A stretch of DNA of 64,000 bases from Halobacillus sp. A1. Its GTDB lineage: Bacteria; Bacillota; Bacilli; Bacillales; Halobacillaceae. The notes under the pieces were generated by a model, which was given only the letters and a program-made list of their open reading frames with translations, was not told the origin of the DNA and did not search any database. Positions 1 through 8,313 of this stretch are shown here, piece by piece. The position numbers and the translations under genes were made by a program. The stretch covers positions 1-64,000 of the forward strand of contig NZ_JAIZEN010000011.1 of assembly GCF_024189295.1 (NCBI RefSeq), given 5' to 3'. The first letter of the stretch is position 1, and every line of letters begins with the position of its first letter.

Positions 1-1
1 G

Positions 2-847
2 GCAGATTACTATCGTACCATCATTGTTCCCAGTCGGGTTCGAAAGCCAAAAGACAAGGCCAGCGTGGAAGGAACGGTCGGCTACATTTCACGTCAAATC
101 ATCGCTTCACTACGAAACTACCAATGTTTCCATTTGGGAGATTTAAATCAACAAATTCATAAAAAGCTTGAGGAAATCAACACGATAGACTTTCAAAAAC
201 GTCCTGGATCAAGGAAACAGGTATTCGAGGAAGAAGAGAAATCTCACCTTCAGCCACTTCCTCCAACCCGTTACAAACTTGCGGAATGGAAAACTGCAAA
301 GGTTCAACTGAACTACCACATCCAAGTTGATCGCATGTACTATTCCGTTCCGTATGAGTATGTCCGTGAAGAGGTCGATATTCGACTGTCCACGGATCTA
401 CTAGAAGTGTACTTTAAAGAAGTGCGAATTGCATCCCACAAACGGTCCCTTGAGGAAGTAGGCCAATTCTCTACGAACCCGGATCACATGCCGGATAACC
501 ATCGATCATATCTGGAGCACACTCCGGAGAACAACCAGAAATGGGCAGGGTCCATCGGACCTTCTACTGATCGACTGGTTGCCCATATTCTTAAACATCA
601 TCCGGAAAAGAAAGCACTAACGATTCTAAGCTCGTTACGAAATGTTTCCTCCAAATATACAAAGGATGATCTGGAAACGGCAGCTCGAACATTACTGGAT
701 ATCTCCACTAATCCTACCATTCCTGTGTTAAAAGGGATTTTAGACAGGCGGAAGAAGCGCAAGGCAAAAGATGAACACACCATCATTCACCACGAAAACC
801 ACGGCTTTACACGTGGGGCCAAATACTTCGGAGGGGGCAACAAATAA
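2..847 (+). CDS. istA: IS21-family transposase IstA, C-terminal part (runs off the left edge)
   Basis: The frame is open from the first complete codon of the window, so the 5' part of the gene is missing. The visible 281 residues start with DYYRTIIVPSRVRKPKDKAS, followed by VEGTVGY, which fits the last acidic residue of the DDE integrase core of IstA. A beta-rich C-terminal domain with YYSVPYEYV follows, then a basic tail. The GTG at 65 is internal, not the real start. The stop codon overlaps the istB start (TAATG), the coupling typical of IS21 elements. The protein would catalyse strand transfer together with IstB. No frameshift is seen in the visible part. Confidence 0.9.
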   Translation, partial: ADYYRTIIVPSRVRKPKDKASVEGTVGYISRQIIASLRNYQCFHLGDLNQQIHKKLEEINTIDFQKRPGSRKQVFEEEEKSHLQPLPPTRYKLAEWKTAKVQLNYHIQVDRMYYSVPYEYVREEVDIRLSTDLLEVYFKEVRIASHKRSLEEVGQFSTNPDHMPDNHRSYLEHTPENNQKWAGSIGPSTDRLVAHILKHHPEKKALTILSSLRNVSSKYTKDDLETAARTLLDISTNPTIPVLKGILDRRKKRKAKDEHTIIHHENHGFTRGAKYFGGGNK

Positions 848-1599
848 TGAACCAAGAAACATTACGTAAATTAACAGAAATGAAAATGGGAGCAATGGCA
901 GAACTCTATCAGCAACAGAGACAAAACAAAGACTATCAAACGATGGATTTTGATGATCGATTCAACCTCCTGGTTGACTATGAATATGATCGCCGAAAAT
1001 CCAACCGATTGGAACGATTAATAAAACAAGCCACTTTTGAGGATCCTACCGCGGCCATTGAAGACATTGAATATCACCCGGACCGCAAGCTAGACAAAAA
1101 TCTCATCTTGGAGTTGGCAACAGGTAATTATCTGCAGAATCACCACAACATTATTATGATGGGCGCTTCGGGGAACGGCAAAACATGGATTGCGAATGCT
1201 TTTGGCATTCATGCCTGTCGCCAATTTCACAAAGTGAAATATATCAGGTTGCCAGAATTACTGGATGAATTAGCTGTAGCGAAGTATGAAGCTGATGGAA
1301 GCTTCCGCAAACTCATCCAAAAATACAAGAAGATTGATCTTCTGATACTGGATGAATGGCTACTGACGGAGCTCTCAGAGGAGCACGCCCTTCATGTCTT
1401 AGAAATAATCGAATCGAGAATAAAGCGGACATCCACGATATTCTGTTCCCAATTCTCACCCGAAGGGTGGCACTCGAAGTTAGGACAGGCTCAGATAGCA
1501 GATGCGATTCTCGACCGCATTGTGCATGACTCCTATAAGATCCTAGTTGATGGCGAGATTTCGATGAGGGAACGTCACGGATTGGGGATTAATTCATGA
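847..1599 (+). CDS. istB: IS21-family helper ATPase IstB
   Basis: This 250-residue AAA+ ATPase, DnaC/DnaA-like, assists IstA in target selection and strand transfer. A Walker A motif GASGNGKT lies at residues 106-113 and a Walker B motif LLILDE at 165-170; the arginine-rich C-terminal part (SRIKRTSTIFCSQ, ILDRIVHD) fits sensor and arginine-finger regions of the family. Length matches full IstB proteins and the frame is intact, so the element may still be functional if istA is complete. The start overlaps the istA stop, which implies translational coupling. Confidence 0.95.
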   Translation: MNQETLRKLTEMKMGAMAELYQQQRQNKDYQTMDFDDRFNLLVDYEYDRRKSNRLERLIKQATFEDPTAAIEDIEYHPDRKLDKNLILELATGNYLQNHHNIIMMGASGNGKTWIANAFGIHACRQFHKVKYIRLPELLDELAVAKYEADGSFRKLIQKYKKIDLLILDEWLLTELSEEHALHVLEIIESRIKRTSTIFCSQFSPEGWHSKLGQAQIADAILDRIVHDSYKILVDGEISMRERHGLGINS

Positions 1600-1819
1600 G
1601 ACCAGTAGAGTTGGAAAGACGTGCCGTTACTTATTTTTTTCACGGCTGACTAACTGCTTGTCTTGAGGCCGAGGATCAAGAAATAGGTATAGGTGAATTG
1701 GTTATACGTTCTCTTTCCTTCAAAAATCAAGAGTTGGATCATTCATCATGTATGTAAAGACCACAGCCATTGAAACACTCGTTTCAATGGCTTTTCCTAT
1801 TAGATCATCTGAACCCGGC

Positions 1820-1907
1820 GGCTCATTTGTACGCATTCACTGGCTCTATTTCCCGCATTCAACGGCTCAAAACTCCGCACTAGTGGCTCATTCTGTCCGC
1901 AATACTC
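1820..1907 (+). repeat. Tandem end repeats of the IS21 element (four units)
   Basis: Four copies of a unit beginning GGCTC start at 1820, 1842, 1864 and 1885, giving spacings of 22, 22 and 21 bases. The best-preserved form is TGGCTCATTCTGTCCGCAAT at 1884-1903, with CCGCA or CGCAT in each unit. Regular multiple copies of this length at the end of an IS21 element are the expected transposase-binding sites of the right end. Confidence 0.75.
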
Positions 1908-2030
1908 AGCGAAGAAAAAGGGAATAAGTCTGAAATAGAGAGTAATCAAAAGTTTATTGATAAATTAGCTTTTGAAATATACTCAATAAACGAAGAAGAC
2001 AAAAAAACTCTAATTGGTATTATTGAATAA
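1908..2030 (+). pseudogene. 3' remnant of a gene cut by the IS, probably a DNA methyltransferase
   Basis: After the IS end the frame reads SEEKGNKSEIESNQKFIDKL then AFEIYSINEEDKKTLIGIIE and stops at 2030. There is no start codon, and the frame meets a stop at 1881 inside the IS, so this is a beheaded gene. A tail of the pattern ...(I/F)D.L.YELYGLTEEE...I.. is the usual C-terminus of Eco57I/PglX-like and related N6-adenine DNA methyltransferases, and this sequence fits it. It is AT-rich like the helicase gene that starts 18 bases later, so the two probably formed one operon. The methyltransferase identity is an inference from about 40 residues. Confidence 0.6.
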
Positions 2031-2048
2031 GAAACGGAGTTGGATTAA

Positions 2049-5000
2049 GTGCCTGAAATTCCAGAAATAATTGATAACAGAACAACACTATTAAAAGATA
2101 CACTTAATAGTTTAATAAAATATGCAGATAAGGTAGAAATTGCGTCAGGGTATTTCTACCTGAATGGCTTCAACTTAATCAAAGAAAATATTAACCCTGA
2201 GTGTACTATTAACATTGTTATAGGAAACGAAACTGATGCCTTAACTGCTCATGAATTATCAAGTGGTTATGAATTACGAAAACAACTTATCCTTAATTCA
2301 ATGGAAAAAGATATATCCTACTTAGGCGATGAGCAAAAACAAATGATTTACGATTTGTCTCAAATGATTAGAGATGGTAAAGTCAATTTTAAAATATATG
2401 TAAAAGAAAAATTTCACTCAAAAGCTTATATACTAGATGTAGGCTATAATAATGGTGAAATAAAAGAGCAATATGCAATTATTGGTTCAAGTAATTTTTC
2501 TAAAAGTGGACTTGGAGACGATAATAGCAAGGTTAATACTGAATTAAATGCGATTTTAAGACAACCTTCAGCTATAAGCGAAGTAAAGAAATGGTACAAA
2601 GAAATCTGGGAAGAAGCTGAAGATTTCAATAAAGACTTATTAAGTGTCATTGAAAACAACTTACAAGTTGAAAAGTATGATTATTCGCCCTTTGATATAT
2701 TATTAAAAACACTTTTTGAATTTTTAAAAGACGATAATATATTCGAGGATATTCAGGCCCTTAAACTAGATGATCTTACAGAATTCCAAGCATTTGCTGT
2801 TAAAAAAGCGGTTCAAATTTTAGACAGTTACAATGGTGTTATTATTGCAGATAGTGTTGGACTTGGAAAAACATATGTCGCTAAAGGACTTCTAAGATAT
2901 TTTAAATTACAAGAAAAAACTACCACAATAATTTGTCCTGGCTCATTAAAATCCATGTGGCAAAACCAAGCAAATTTTTTAAATATTAGCGCTAATGTGA
3001 TTACACAGGAGAGTATCGGTAGGAACGGCATTCCGAATAAAGAATTGCTAAACGTAGATGTAATTATTATAGACGAAGCTCACAATTTCCGTAATCAAAA
3101 TGCAAATAGGCACAGGGAATTAATAAAAGTTACTATGGATAAGAGTATTGTTCAATTAACTGCCACCCCCGTAAATAATTCTATATACGACCTATATAAT
3201 ATACTGACTTTATTTTTAAAAGATGATGATTTTAAGAATAAATTCGGAATAGCAAAATTAAGGGATATATTTAACGAATACGAAGAAAAAAAAGATGAAG
3301 TATCAAACATTCTAAATGAAATAATGATAAGAAGAAGTCGGACTTTTATTAAGAAAAAATACGGTAACAAACAAAAGAAATTATTTGTAAATGGCAAAGA
3401 ATTAAAATTCCCTAAAAGAAATTTAAAAAAAATCAGTTACAGTATATCTGACTTATATGGAGAAAACATATTCTTAAAAATAGCCAATATTATAGAAAAC
3501 TTGCATTTGCCAATAATTGCTGATGATACCCTTTCAGAGGGTCAACAATTTTTCAATAAATCACTTGTAAGATCTATGTTTCTTAAGAGATTTGAAAGTT
3601 CAGTAGAAGCATTTAGAAACTCTATAATGAAGCAAATAAGATATAGTGAATTACTCCTTAACTCAATGGATAATGGCTATTTAATATTGAAAAAAGAAAT
3701 TATGTCATTGTTGGAATCAGATAGTTATGATATTGAAGATGATTTCGTAAAAATAGACGTTTCTGATTATCATGGTAACATTCAAAAATTAAAAGACCAG
3801 GTGCAATCAGATAAAAAAGACCTTTCCGAAATCATTAGTCTAATTAAAGATATTGATAACGAAAAAGACGTGAAACTTCAAACATTTATTAATCATATTA
3901 GACTTAGTCAAAGTAAAAATTCACGGCCTAAATTACTCATTTTCACTCAATTTAAAGATACTGCTCGTTATTTATATGAAAACCTTTCAAAATACAATTT
4001 TGGGGAAGTTAGTGAAATAGACAGCAAAAATAACCAAAATAACAGGAAAGAAAAAGTAGTTGCACAATTTTCCCCAAAAGCAAATCCAGATTTTTTTGAT
4101 TCAAATAAACCAGAAATTGATATATTAATTTCAACTGATATATTGTCAGAAGGACAAAATCTTCAAGATTGTAATACCATTATTAATTATGATCTCACCT
4201 GGAACCCAGTAAGAATCATTCAAAGAGAAGGCAGAATTGACCGTATTACGACTCAGCATGACAATGTTTATATTTATAATTTTATTCCAGATGATAAATT
4301 AGATGCACTATTAAATTTAACAAAGAGACTTGCCAAAAAAATAAGATATATTAATGAAACAATTGGTAATGAGAGCCAAATTATATCAGATGATGAAGTG
4401 CTTATTGACAAAGTATTTAATGAAAAAGATCAACGGCATCTTAAAATGGTTAATATGGAAGATGTAACTGTATTAGATGAGTTAGAACAAGATAGAGATG
4501 ATTTCATTCCTTCAGAGGAATATATATATGAAGATTATAAAGAATTATTATTTAATAATGAAAAAAACATGACTCTTGCCTCTAATATACCAGACGGTAT
4601 TTTCTCGATTCGTAAATCAGATGAAAATAAAGGAATATTTATGTATTATAAATCAGGAGGTAATAATTATTGGTTATTTTATGATATTAAATCAAATAAA
4701 TTTAAAACTAGCAAAGCAGAAATATACAAGATAATCTCAAATGGAAATTATCTAAACGTAAGACCATTGAAAAGAAAAATTAATTTTAATGTTGAGGAGA
4801 TTTTAGAGTTAGGTGAAAAACATGTAACAGACCAATTAAGAGACATAGCTCAAATTAAAGCTACCTCTTCGGAAATAGACATAGTTCAAAAAAATATTGC
4901 TGAAAGATTAGAAAATATTTTTTCAAAAGCAAAATTCAGAAACAAAATTACTCTCGAACAAAGAATGATTCGAAAAAAACTTAAAAAACCTCTACATAGA

Positions 5001-5165
5001 GGGACTATTAATAAGTTAAAATCTATCAATTTCCCTTCAATGACCGATAATGAATTAATAAGTAAATTAGATGATTTGTTAGAATATATAAATGTTAAGG
5101 ATGTTAATAATACCAATAATGATGATAGTGGAATTAGGTTAGTATGTTATGAAATTTTCATCTAA
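2049..5165 (+). CDS. PLD-nuclease/SNF2-family helicase fusion, probable phage-defence or restriction protein
   Basis: This 1038-residue protein has an N-terminal phospholipase-D-type nuclease domain (about 1-200) with one HKD motif: HSK at 123-125, then GSSN at 146-149. An SF2/SNF2 helicase follows: motif I DSVGLGKT (268-275), DEAH (342-345), TATP (371-374), and in the second lobe STDILSEGQNLQ and QREGRIDR (725-732). The remaining 300 residues are not recognised. The start is GTG at 2049, with GGAG ten bases upstream. Proteins of this design normally sit with DNA methyltransferases in restriction-like systems (DISARM-like and related), which agrees with the methyltransferase remnant just upstream. 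Base composition is far more AT-rich than the core genes, a sign of transfer. A dimer would be needed to complete the PLD site. Target and partner are unknown. Confidence 0.85.
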   Translation: MPEIPEIIDNRTTLLKDTLNSLIKYADKVEIASGYFYLNGFNLIKENINPECTINIVIGNETDALTAHELSSGYELRKQLILNSMEKDISYLGDEQKQMIYDLSQMIRDGKVNFKIYVKEKFHSKAYILDVGYNNGEIKEQYAIIGSSNFSKSGLGDDNSKVNTELNAILRQPSAISEVKKWYKEIWEEAEDFNKDLLSVIENNLQVEKYDYSPFDILLKTLFEFLKDDNIFEDIQALKLDDLTEFQAFAVKKAVQILDSYNGVIIADSVGLGKTYVAKGLLRYFKLQEKTTTIICPGSLKSMWQNQANFLNISANVITQESIGRNGIPNKELLNVDVIIIDEAHNFRNQNANRHRELIKVTMDKSIVQLTATPVNNSIYDLYNILTLFLKDDDFKNKFGIAKLRDIFNEYEEKKDEVSNILNEIMIRRSRTFIKKKYGNKQKKLFVNGKELKFPKRNLKKISYSISDLYGENIFLKIANIIENLHLPIIADDTLSEGQQFFNKSLVRSMFLKRFESSVEAFRNSIMKQIRYSELLLNSMDNGYLILKKEIMSLLESDSYDIEDDFVKIDVSDYHGNIQKLKDQVQSDKKDLSEIISLIKDIDNEKDVKLQTFINHIRLSQSKNSRPKLLIFTQFKDTARYLYENLSKYNFGEVSEIDSKNNQNNRKEKVVAQFSPKANPDFFDSNKPEIDILISTDILSEGQNLQDCNTIINYDLTWNPVRIIQREGRIDRITTQHDNVYIYNFIPDDKLDALLNLTKRLAKKIRYINETIGNESQIISDDEVLIDKVFNEKDQRHLKMVNMEDVTVLDELEQDRDDFIPSEEYIYEDYKELLFNNEKNMTLASNIPDGIFSIRKSDENKGIFMYYKSGGNNYWLFYDIKSNKFKTSKAEIYKIISNGNYLNVRPLKRKINFNVEEILELGEKHVTDQLRDIAQIKATSSEIDIVQKNIAERLENIFSKAKFRNKITLEQRMIRKKLKKPLHRGTINKLKSINFPSMTDNELISKLDDLLEYINVKDVNNTNNDDSGIRLVCYEIFI

Positions 5166-5172
5166 TTTTGTG

Positions 5173-5199
5173 GGTGCCCAAATTAAGGGCACCTTTTTT
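5173..5199 (+). terminator. Rho-independent terminator after the helicase gene
   Basis: GGTGCCC and GGGCACC form a perfect 7-bp stem with a 7-base loop, followed by six T. It begins eight bases after the helicase stop codon. Confidence 0.9.
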
Positions 5200-5316
5200 A
5201 GAAATTAATTCTAAAAAATTAATCACTAACGACATTGGACTTTACTTGTTGGTTCTTCTTTTTTAACTGTAAATTTTCTTCTATTTCGTTATTCCTATCT
5301 TTTTTTTGGTACAGTA

Positions 5317-5520
5317 CTAAGAATTAACCGAATAATGATTGCCAATTTTTGAAATTAAACCTCTATCACAATACATTTCTAAAATATCAGATAGTTCTTC
5401 TAAAGTGAGAGACACACCTGTTGAATTTAATTCTTTATTAACTTGCTCTTGATTAAATTCACCTTTAGAGAATACTACTTTTGCAATCTTATAATTTTGA
5501 CTATCTTGTATCTTTAGCAT
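5317..5520 (-). CDS. Small winged-helix-like protein paired with the HD phosphohydrolase
   Basis: The start is ATG at 5520, one base after the stop of the upstream HD gene and preceded by a strong GAGGAGG site; the frame itself could be extended to 5571 but without a ribosome binding site. The 67-residue product (MLKIQDSQNYKIAKVVFSKG...) reads like a compact winged helix: FNQEQVNKELNSTGVSLTLE for the helices, then DRGLISKIGNHYSVN for a recognition helix and wing. The tight spacing shows it is co-translated with the HD protein. It could be a regulator or subunit of that enzyme; no function is known to me. Confidence 0.75.
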   Translation of the reverse strand: MLKIQDSQNYKIAKVVFSKGEFNQEQVNKELNSTGVSLTLEELSDILEMYCDRGLISKIGNHYSVNS

Positions 5521-5521
5521 A

Positions 5522-7405
5522 TCAACTCTCCTCCTCAAAGTATTGAGACAATAATTTGCCTGTGTTTGCACCTAAATCTTTTAAGAAATCTTCAACATTT
5601 AATTGCCCTTCCTCTAAAAGGATATAAATAAAGATTTGAGGGAAAACATCTTTTCCAAGATTAAGATCATGTTCGATTCTCGAAACTTCACTTAAAGTTA
5701 TGATTCCATCCTCACCTTGTAAGTAAGGTTTCTCCTTATCAAGACCAGTTTTCAACTTTTTATAATTAACCAATACGTGCTCTTCAAAGTCAATCTCAAA
5801 TTTTTCACACGTCTCTATAATAGCATTTTCGACCACTTTTGTGAATTCTTCAGACCGTAGTAAAGAGTCAAATAATTTATTTATTGTAGAATAAAAAAAA
5901 CCAAAAGAAGGAGCTTTTTTCTTCCATTCAGAATAACTTTGGTGATATAAATCATGTTGCTTTTCCAACAAATCAATAAGAAATTCAGGGTCTTTAATTC
6001 GAATTTTTTTTATGTCTATGTTTTCAATGATGTTTTTATCTATGATTAAAAAATCATCCATTCTTTTAATTAATGAATGGTAATATTTTTTATTTGACAG
6101 AATTTCTTCCAATTGTTTACCAGTTTTGTTATTTGTGTCTTGGTAATTCCCATAAAATTTTTGTCTCAAAACTGTAAGTAGCCATGCATCGTCCCATTGT
6201 GTAATTAAGTTAAAGTATTTTTTGTTAGTATTCACAACTTTTATAGGTTTCCATAACCCTGATATATTTAATGGTAATGCTAAGCTTGGATCCTCTTTAC
6301 TTTCTTCTTCACTTTCTTCTTCAAGATAGCTCATTGAAAGATCATAAATTATTTCACTTAATAGTTGATCTGTTTTTACAACACGATGGTGAAAGATAAC
6401 ATATTTGTATAGAAATACGTATCTCTGATAAAAATCTTCTATAGTACTTAATGTTCTAACAGAAGGCACGAAATAATATTTTTCAATTTGTTTAATCATC
6501 TTCATAGAAGACAATAATCTATCATATTCAATATGACCTTTTGTAAATCCAGAATTAATAAGATCTCTAGTAACATAATCTAATCTATCACAATCAATAG
6601 GACTAGCAATAATTGAATGGATATCTTTAAAAAAATCATTTTCTTCCTTTAAAATTTTGATTGTTAAATAACGTACATAGATAGAAAATAGTTGCATATC
6701 ATCGGAATCTTGATTAGTTTCATTATTAACAAACTCAAATAGTCGATCCGCAATGTTATTGCCTATCCTTTCATGCAACTCTAACTTATTCTTTCTTTCA
6801 TTATGATAAGAATCCATTATATCCAAAAAAAAGTCCATTCTCTTTGTGGTTTTTTCTCTCCCTTTTACTTTTTTTAACACTTCGTTTAAAGCACTTTCTG
6901 TTACATGACTAAATGGCGGATGGCCCAAGTCGTGTAGCAAAGCAGCACACCTAATAGACTGGAATACTAAATAGTAGTAATTTTTATGTCTGTCATCTAT
7001 CACACTTGGTGCTTTCTTTTTATATAACGGGTCTAGAATATCTGCAGATTCAAACCTTTCAAGAACATCGTCAAGACGTTCATTAAATTTATGTCTCAAT
7101 ATTTCACCATTATCTTCATTTAACTTCTGAACTTCTTCTTTCGCTTCTTTCATAAACTCACTTAGCACATCTTCTTCAGCGTTTGAGACACTATTATAGA
7201 AAATCTCACCGCCTATGTGCATCACACCTAATGAATGTTCGAATCTTTTAGTTTGATTAGAAGGATAGGTTAAAAAAGCAGTCGAATTTTGCATTATATT
7301 ATGTAATCTGTTAAAGGCATGCTGGGATATTAATTTCTTTTCAATACTACTTATCTGTATATTTCCATGAATAGTATCCGCTATCCTCTTAATTTTTAGA
7401 TGCAT
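5522..7405 (-). CDS. HD-domain phosphohydrolase, SAMHD1/dGTPase-like
   Basis: The 627-residue protein has the metal-binding and fold-defining motifs of dNTP triphosphohydrolases of the SAMHD1/YwfO type: RFEHSLGV (His57), LLHDLGHPPFSH (HD at 158-159) and SPIDCDRLDYVTRDLINSGF (269-286). Such enzymes cleave dNTPs to deoxynucleoside and triphosphate, and dNTP depletion is an established anti-phage strategy in bacteria. An insertion of about 90 charged residues (73-160) separates the first two motifs, and there is a long C-terminal extension. The gene is convergent with the PLD-helicase gene, equally AT-rich, and followed by a small winged-helix-like gene. Defence is the likely role by location; substrate is inferred from the fold. 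Confidence 0.85.
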   Translation of the reverse strand: MHLKIKRIADTIHGNIQISSIEKKLISQHAFNRLHNIMQNSTAFLTYPSNQTKRFEHSLGVMHIGGEIFYNSVSNAEEDVLSEFMKEAKEEVQKLNEDNGEILRHKFNERLDDVLERFESADILDPLYKKKAPSVIDDRHKNYYYLVFQSIRCAALLHDLGHPPFSHVTESALNEVLKKVKGREKTTKRMDFFLDIMDSYHNERKNKLELHERIGNNIADRLFEFVNNETNQDSDDMQLFSIYVRYLTIKILKEENDFFKDIHSIIASPIDCDRLDYVTRDLINSGFTKGHIEYDRLLSSMKMIKQIEKYYFVPSVRTLSTIEDFYQRYVFLYKYVIFHHRVVKTDQLLSEIIYDLSMSYLEEESEEESKEDPSLALPLNISGLWKPIKVVNTNKKYFNLITQWDDAWLLTVLRQKFYGNYQDTNNKTGKQLEEILSNKKYYHSLIKRMDDFLIIDKNIIENIDIKKIRIKDPEFLIDLLEKQHDLYHQSYSEWKKKAPSFGFFYSTINKLFDSLLRSEEFTKVVENAIIETCEKFEIDFEEHVLVNYKKLKTGLDKEKPYLQGEDGIITLSEVSRIEHDLNLGKDVFPQIFIYILLEEGQLNVEDFLKDLGANTGKLLSQYFEEES

Positions 7406-7638
7406 ACTGTAATACCACCTTTCTAAATACTCTTAATAATATACATATTCTTCAAATATAGCTTTTTACCTTCTTTATCCATATACATTTATTTAATAAG
7501 ATTAGTATTTTCAATTCTCATTGATAGGTCTTATCTACTTTTTAATTTGATAATTGTAAATCTACCAAAAAATTAATTAGGACTAGCAGGGAGTATTTTA
7601 ATAAGAATTAATGACTTATAGGTACTGAAGATTAGTCA

Positions 7639-7656
7639 TTACTTGTGATAAGGCTC
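7639..7656 (-). other. Putative SCC-type attachment site at the 3' end of rlmH
   Basis: Read on the coding strand the end of rlmH is GAGCCTTATCACAAGTAA, matching the staphylococcal SCC attB core (for example GAGGCGTATCACAAGTAA) at 16 of 18 positions. Foreign AT-rich DNA begins immediately after it. An 8-bp perfect inverted repeat, TAATGACT at 7609-7616 and AGTCATTA at 7634-7641, overlaps the site; SCC ends also carry inverted repeats here. Part of the match is forced by the conserved protein end (GEPYHK). No second copy and no ccr recombinase gene is visible in 1-7638. Confidence 0.5.
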
Positions 7657-8118
7657 CCCCCTATTAATCTTAAACGCCCGATACACCTGCTCAACCAACA
7701 TCAACCGCATCAACTGATGAGGAAACGTCATCTTCGAAAAAGACAACCCATAATCACTCCGCTTCAGCACCTCATCACTCAATCCAAGCGATCCACCAAT
7801 CACAAACGCTACCTTACTCTTCCCATACGTCGCCAGGTCGTCCAACTGCTTAGCGAGTTTTTCAGAAGTGAGCTGCTTGCCTTCGATTTCCAGTGTGAAG
7901 ACGTGGGTGTCTGGCTGGATTTTTGATAGGATCCGCTCCCCTTCTTTCTGCTTCACTTCGAGCATTTGTGCTTCGCTTAGGTTCTCGGGTGCTTTTTCGT
8001 CGGGGACTTCGACGACTTCCACTTTGGCGTAGGGGGTGAGGCGCTTGATGTATTCTTCGATGCCTTGTTTTAGGTATTTTTCTTTTAGTTTTCCGACGGT
8101 TACGATCGTTATTTTCAT
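7639..8118 (-). CDS. rlmH: 23S rRNA pseudouridine-1915 N3-methyltransferase RlmH
   Basis: The 159-residue SPOUT methyltransferase uses SAM to methylate pseudouridine 1915 in helix 69 of 23S rRNA in the assembled 70S ribosome. Family marks seen are the start [15 protein letters not shown], the SAM-binding knot [14 protein letters not shown], and the end [20 protein letters not shown] followed by [13 protein letters not shown]. Length is that of the E. coli and S. aureus (orfX) proteins. This is the yydA position of B. subtilis near htrA/wal. In staphylococci this gene is the integration target of SCC elements, and here too foreign-looking DNA lies directly downstream. Confidence 0.97.
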   Translation of the reverse strand: MKITIVTVGKLKEKYLKQGIEEYIKRLTPYAKVEVVEVPDEKAPENLSEAQMLEVKQKEGERILSKIQPDTHVFTLEIEGKQLTSEKLAKQLDDLATYGKSKVAFVIGGSLGLSDEVLKRSDYGLSFSKMTFPHQLMRLMLVEQVYRAFKINRGEPYHK

Positions 8119-8313
8119 TGGTTTCGTCCTCCAGCTCGTTGTTCTGTTTCCATTTTATCATGAAAGCTGCTGGCTTTCGGCCGCTTCCTTTAAAGCAGAA
8201 GTGTGTAAGATTTCTTTCAATTTATTTACATACGGCATAGCGCAAGAAAAATATGTTAAACTTCTTCAATATTCCAGTGATTTACTGTTTTAGAGAAGGA
8301 AGTGTGTGATGTT

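Larger units (their letters stand above)
1..1908 (+). mobile_element. IS21-family insertion sequence, right part
   Basis: The istA and istB genes in their usual overlapping order, followed by tandem end repeats at 1820-1905, mark an IS21-family element. Its left end lies outside the window. The right end is placed near 1907-1908 because a foreign reading frame with no start codon begins there and runs without a stop to 2030. The exact end and target duplication cannot be fixed without the left end. Confidence 0.8.

Noticed and set aside
5239-5250. Second SCC-type att copy between the helicase and HD genes
   Set aside because: TTACTTGTTG shares only the first bases with the rlmH end and then diverges, too short to be an att site.
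7862-8161. Open frames antisense or overlapping to rlmH and to the 8.3-9.4 kb lipoprotein gene
   Set aside because: They run in other frames of clearly coding sequence and have arginine- and proline-rich products typical of shadow frames.
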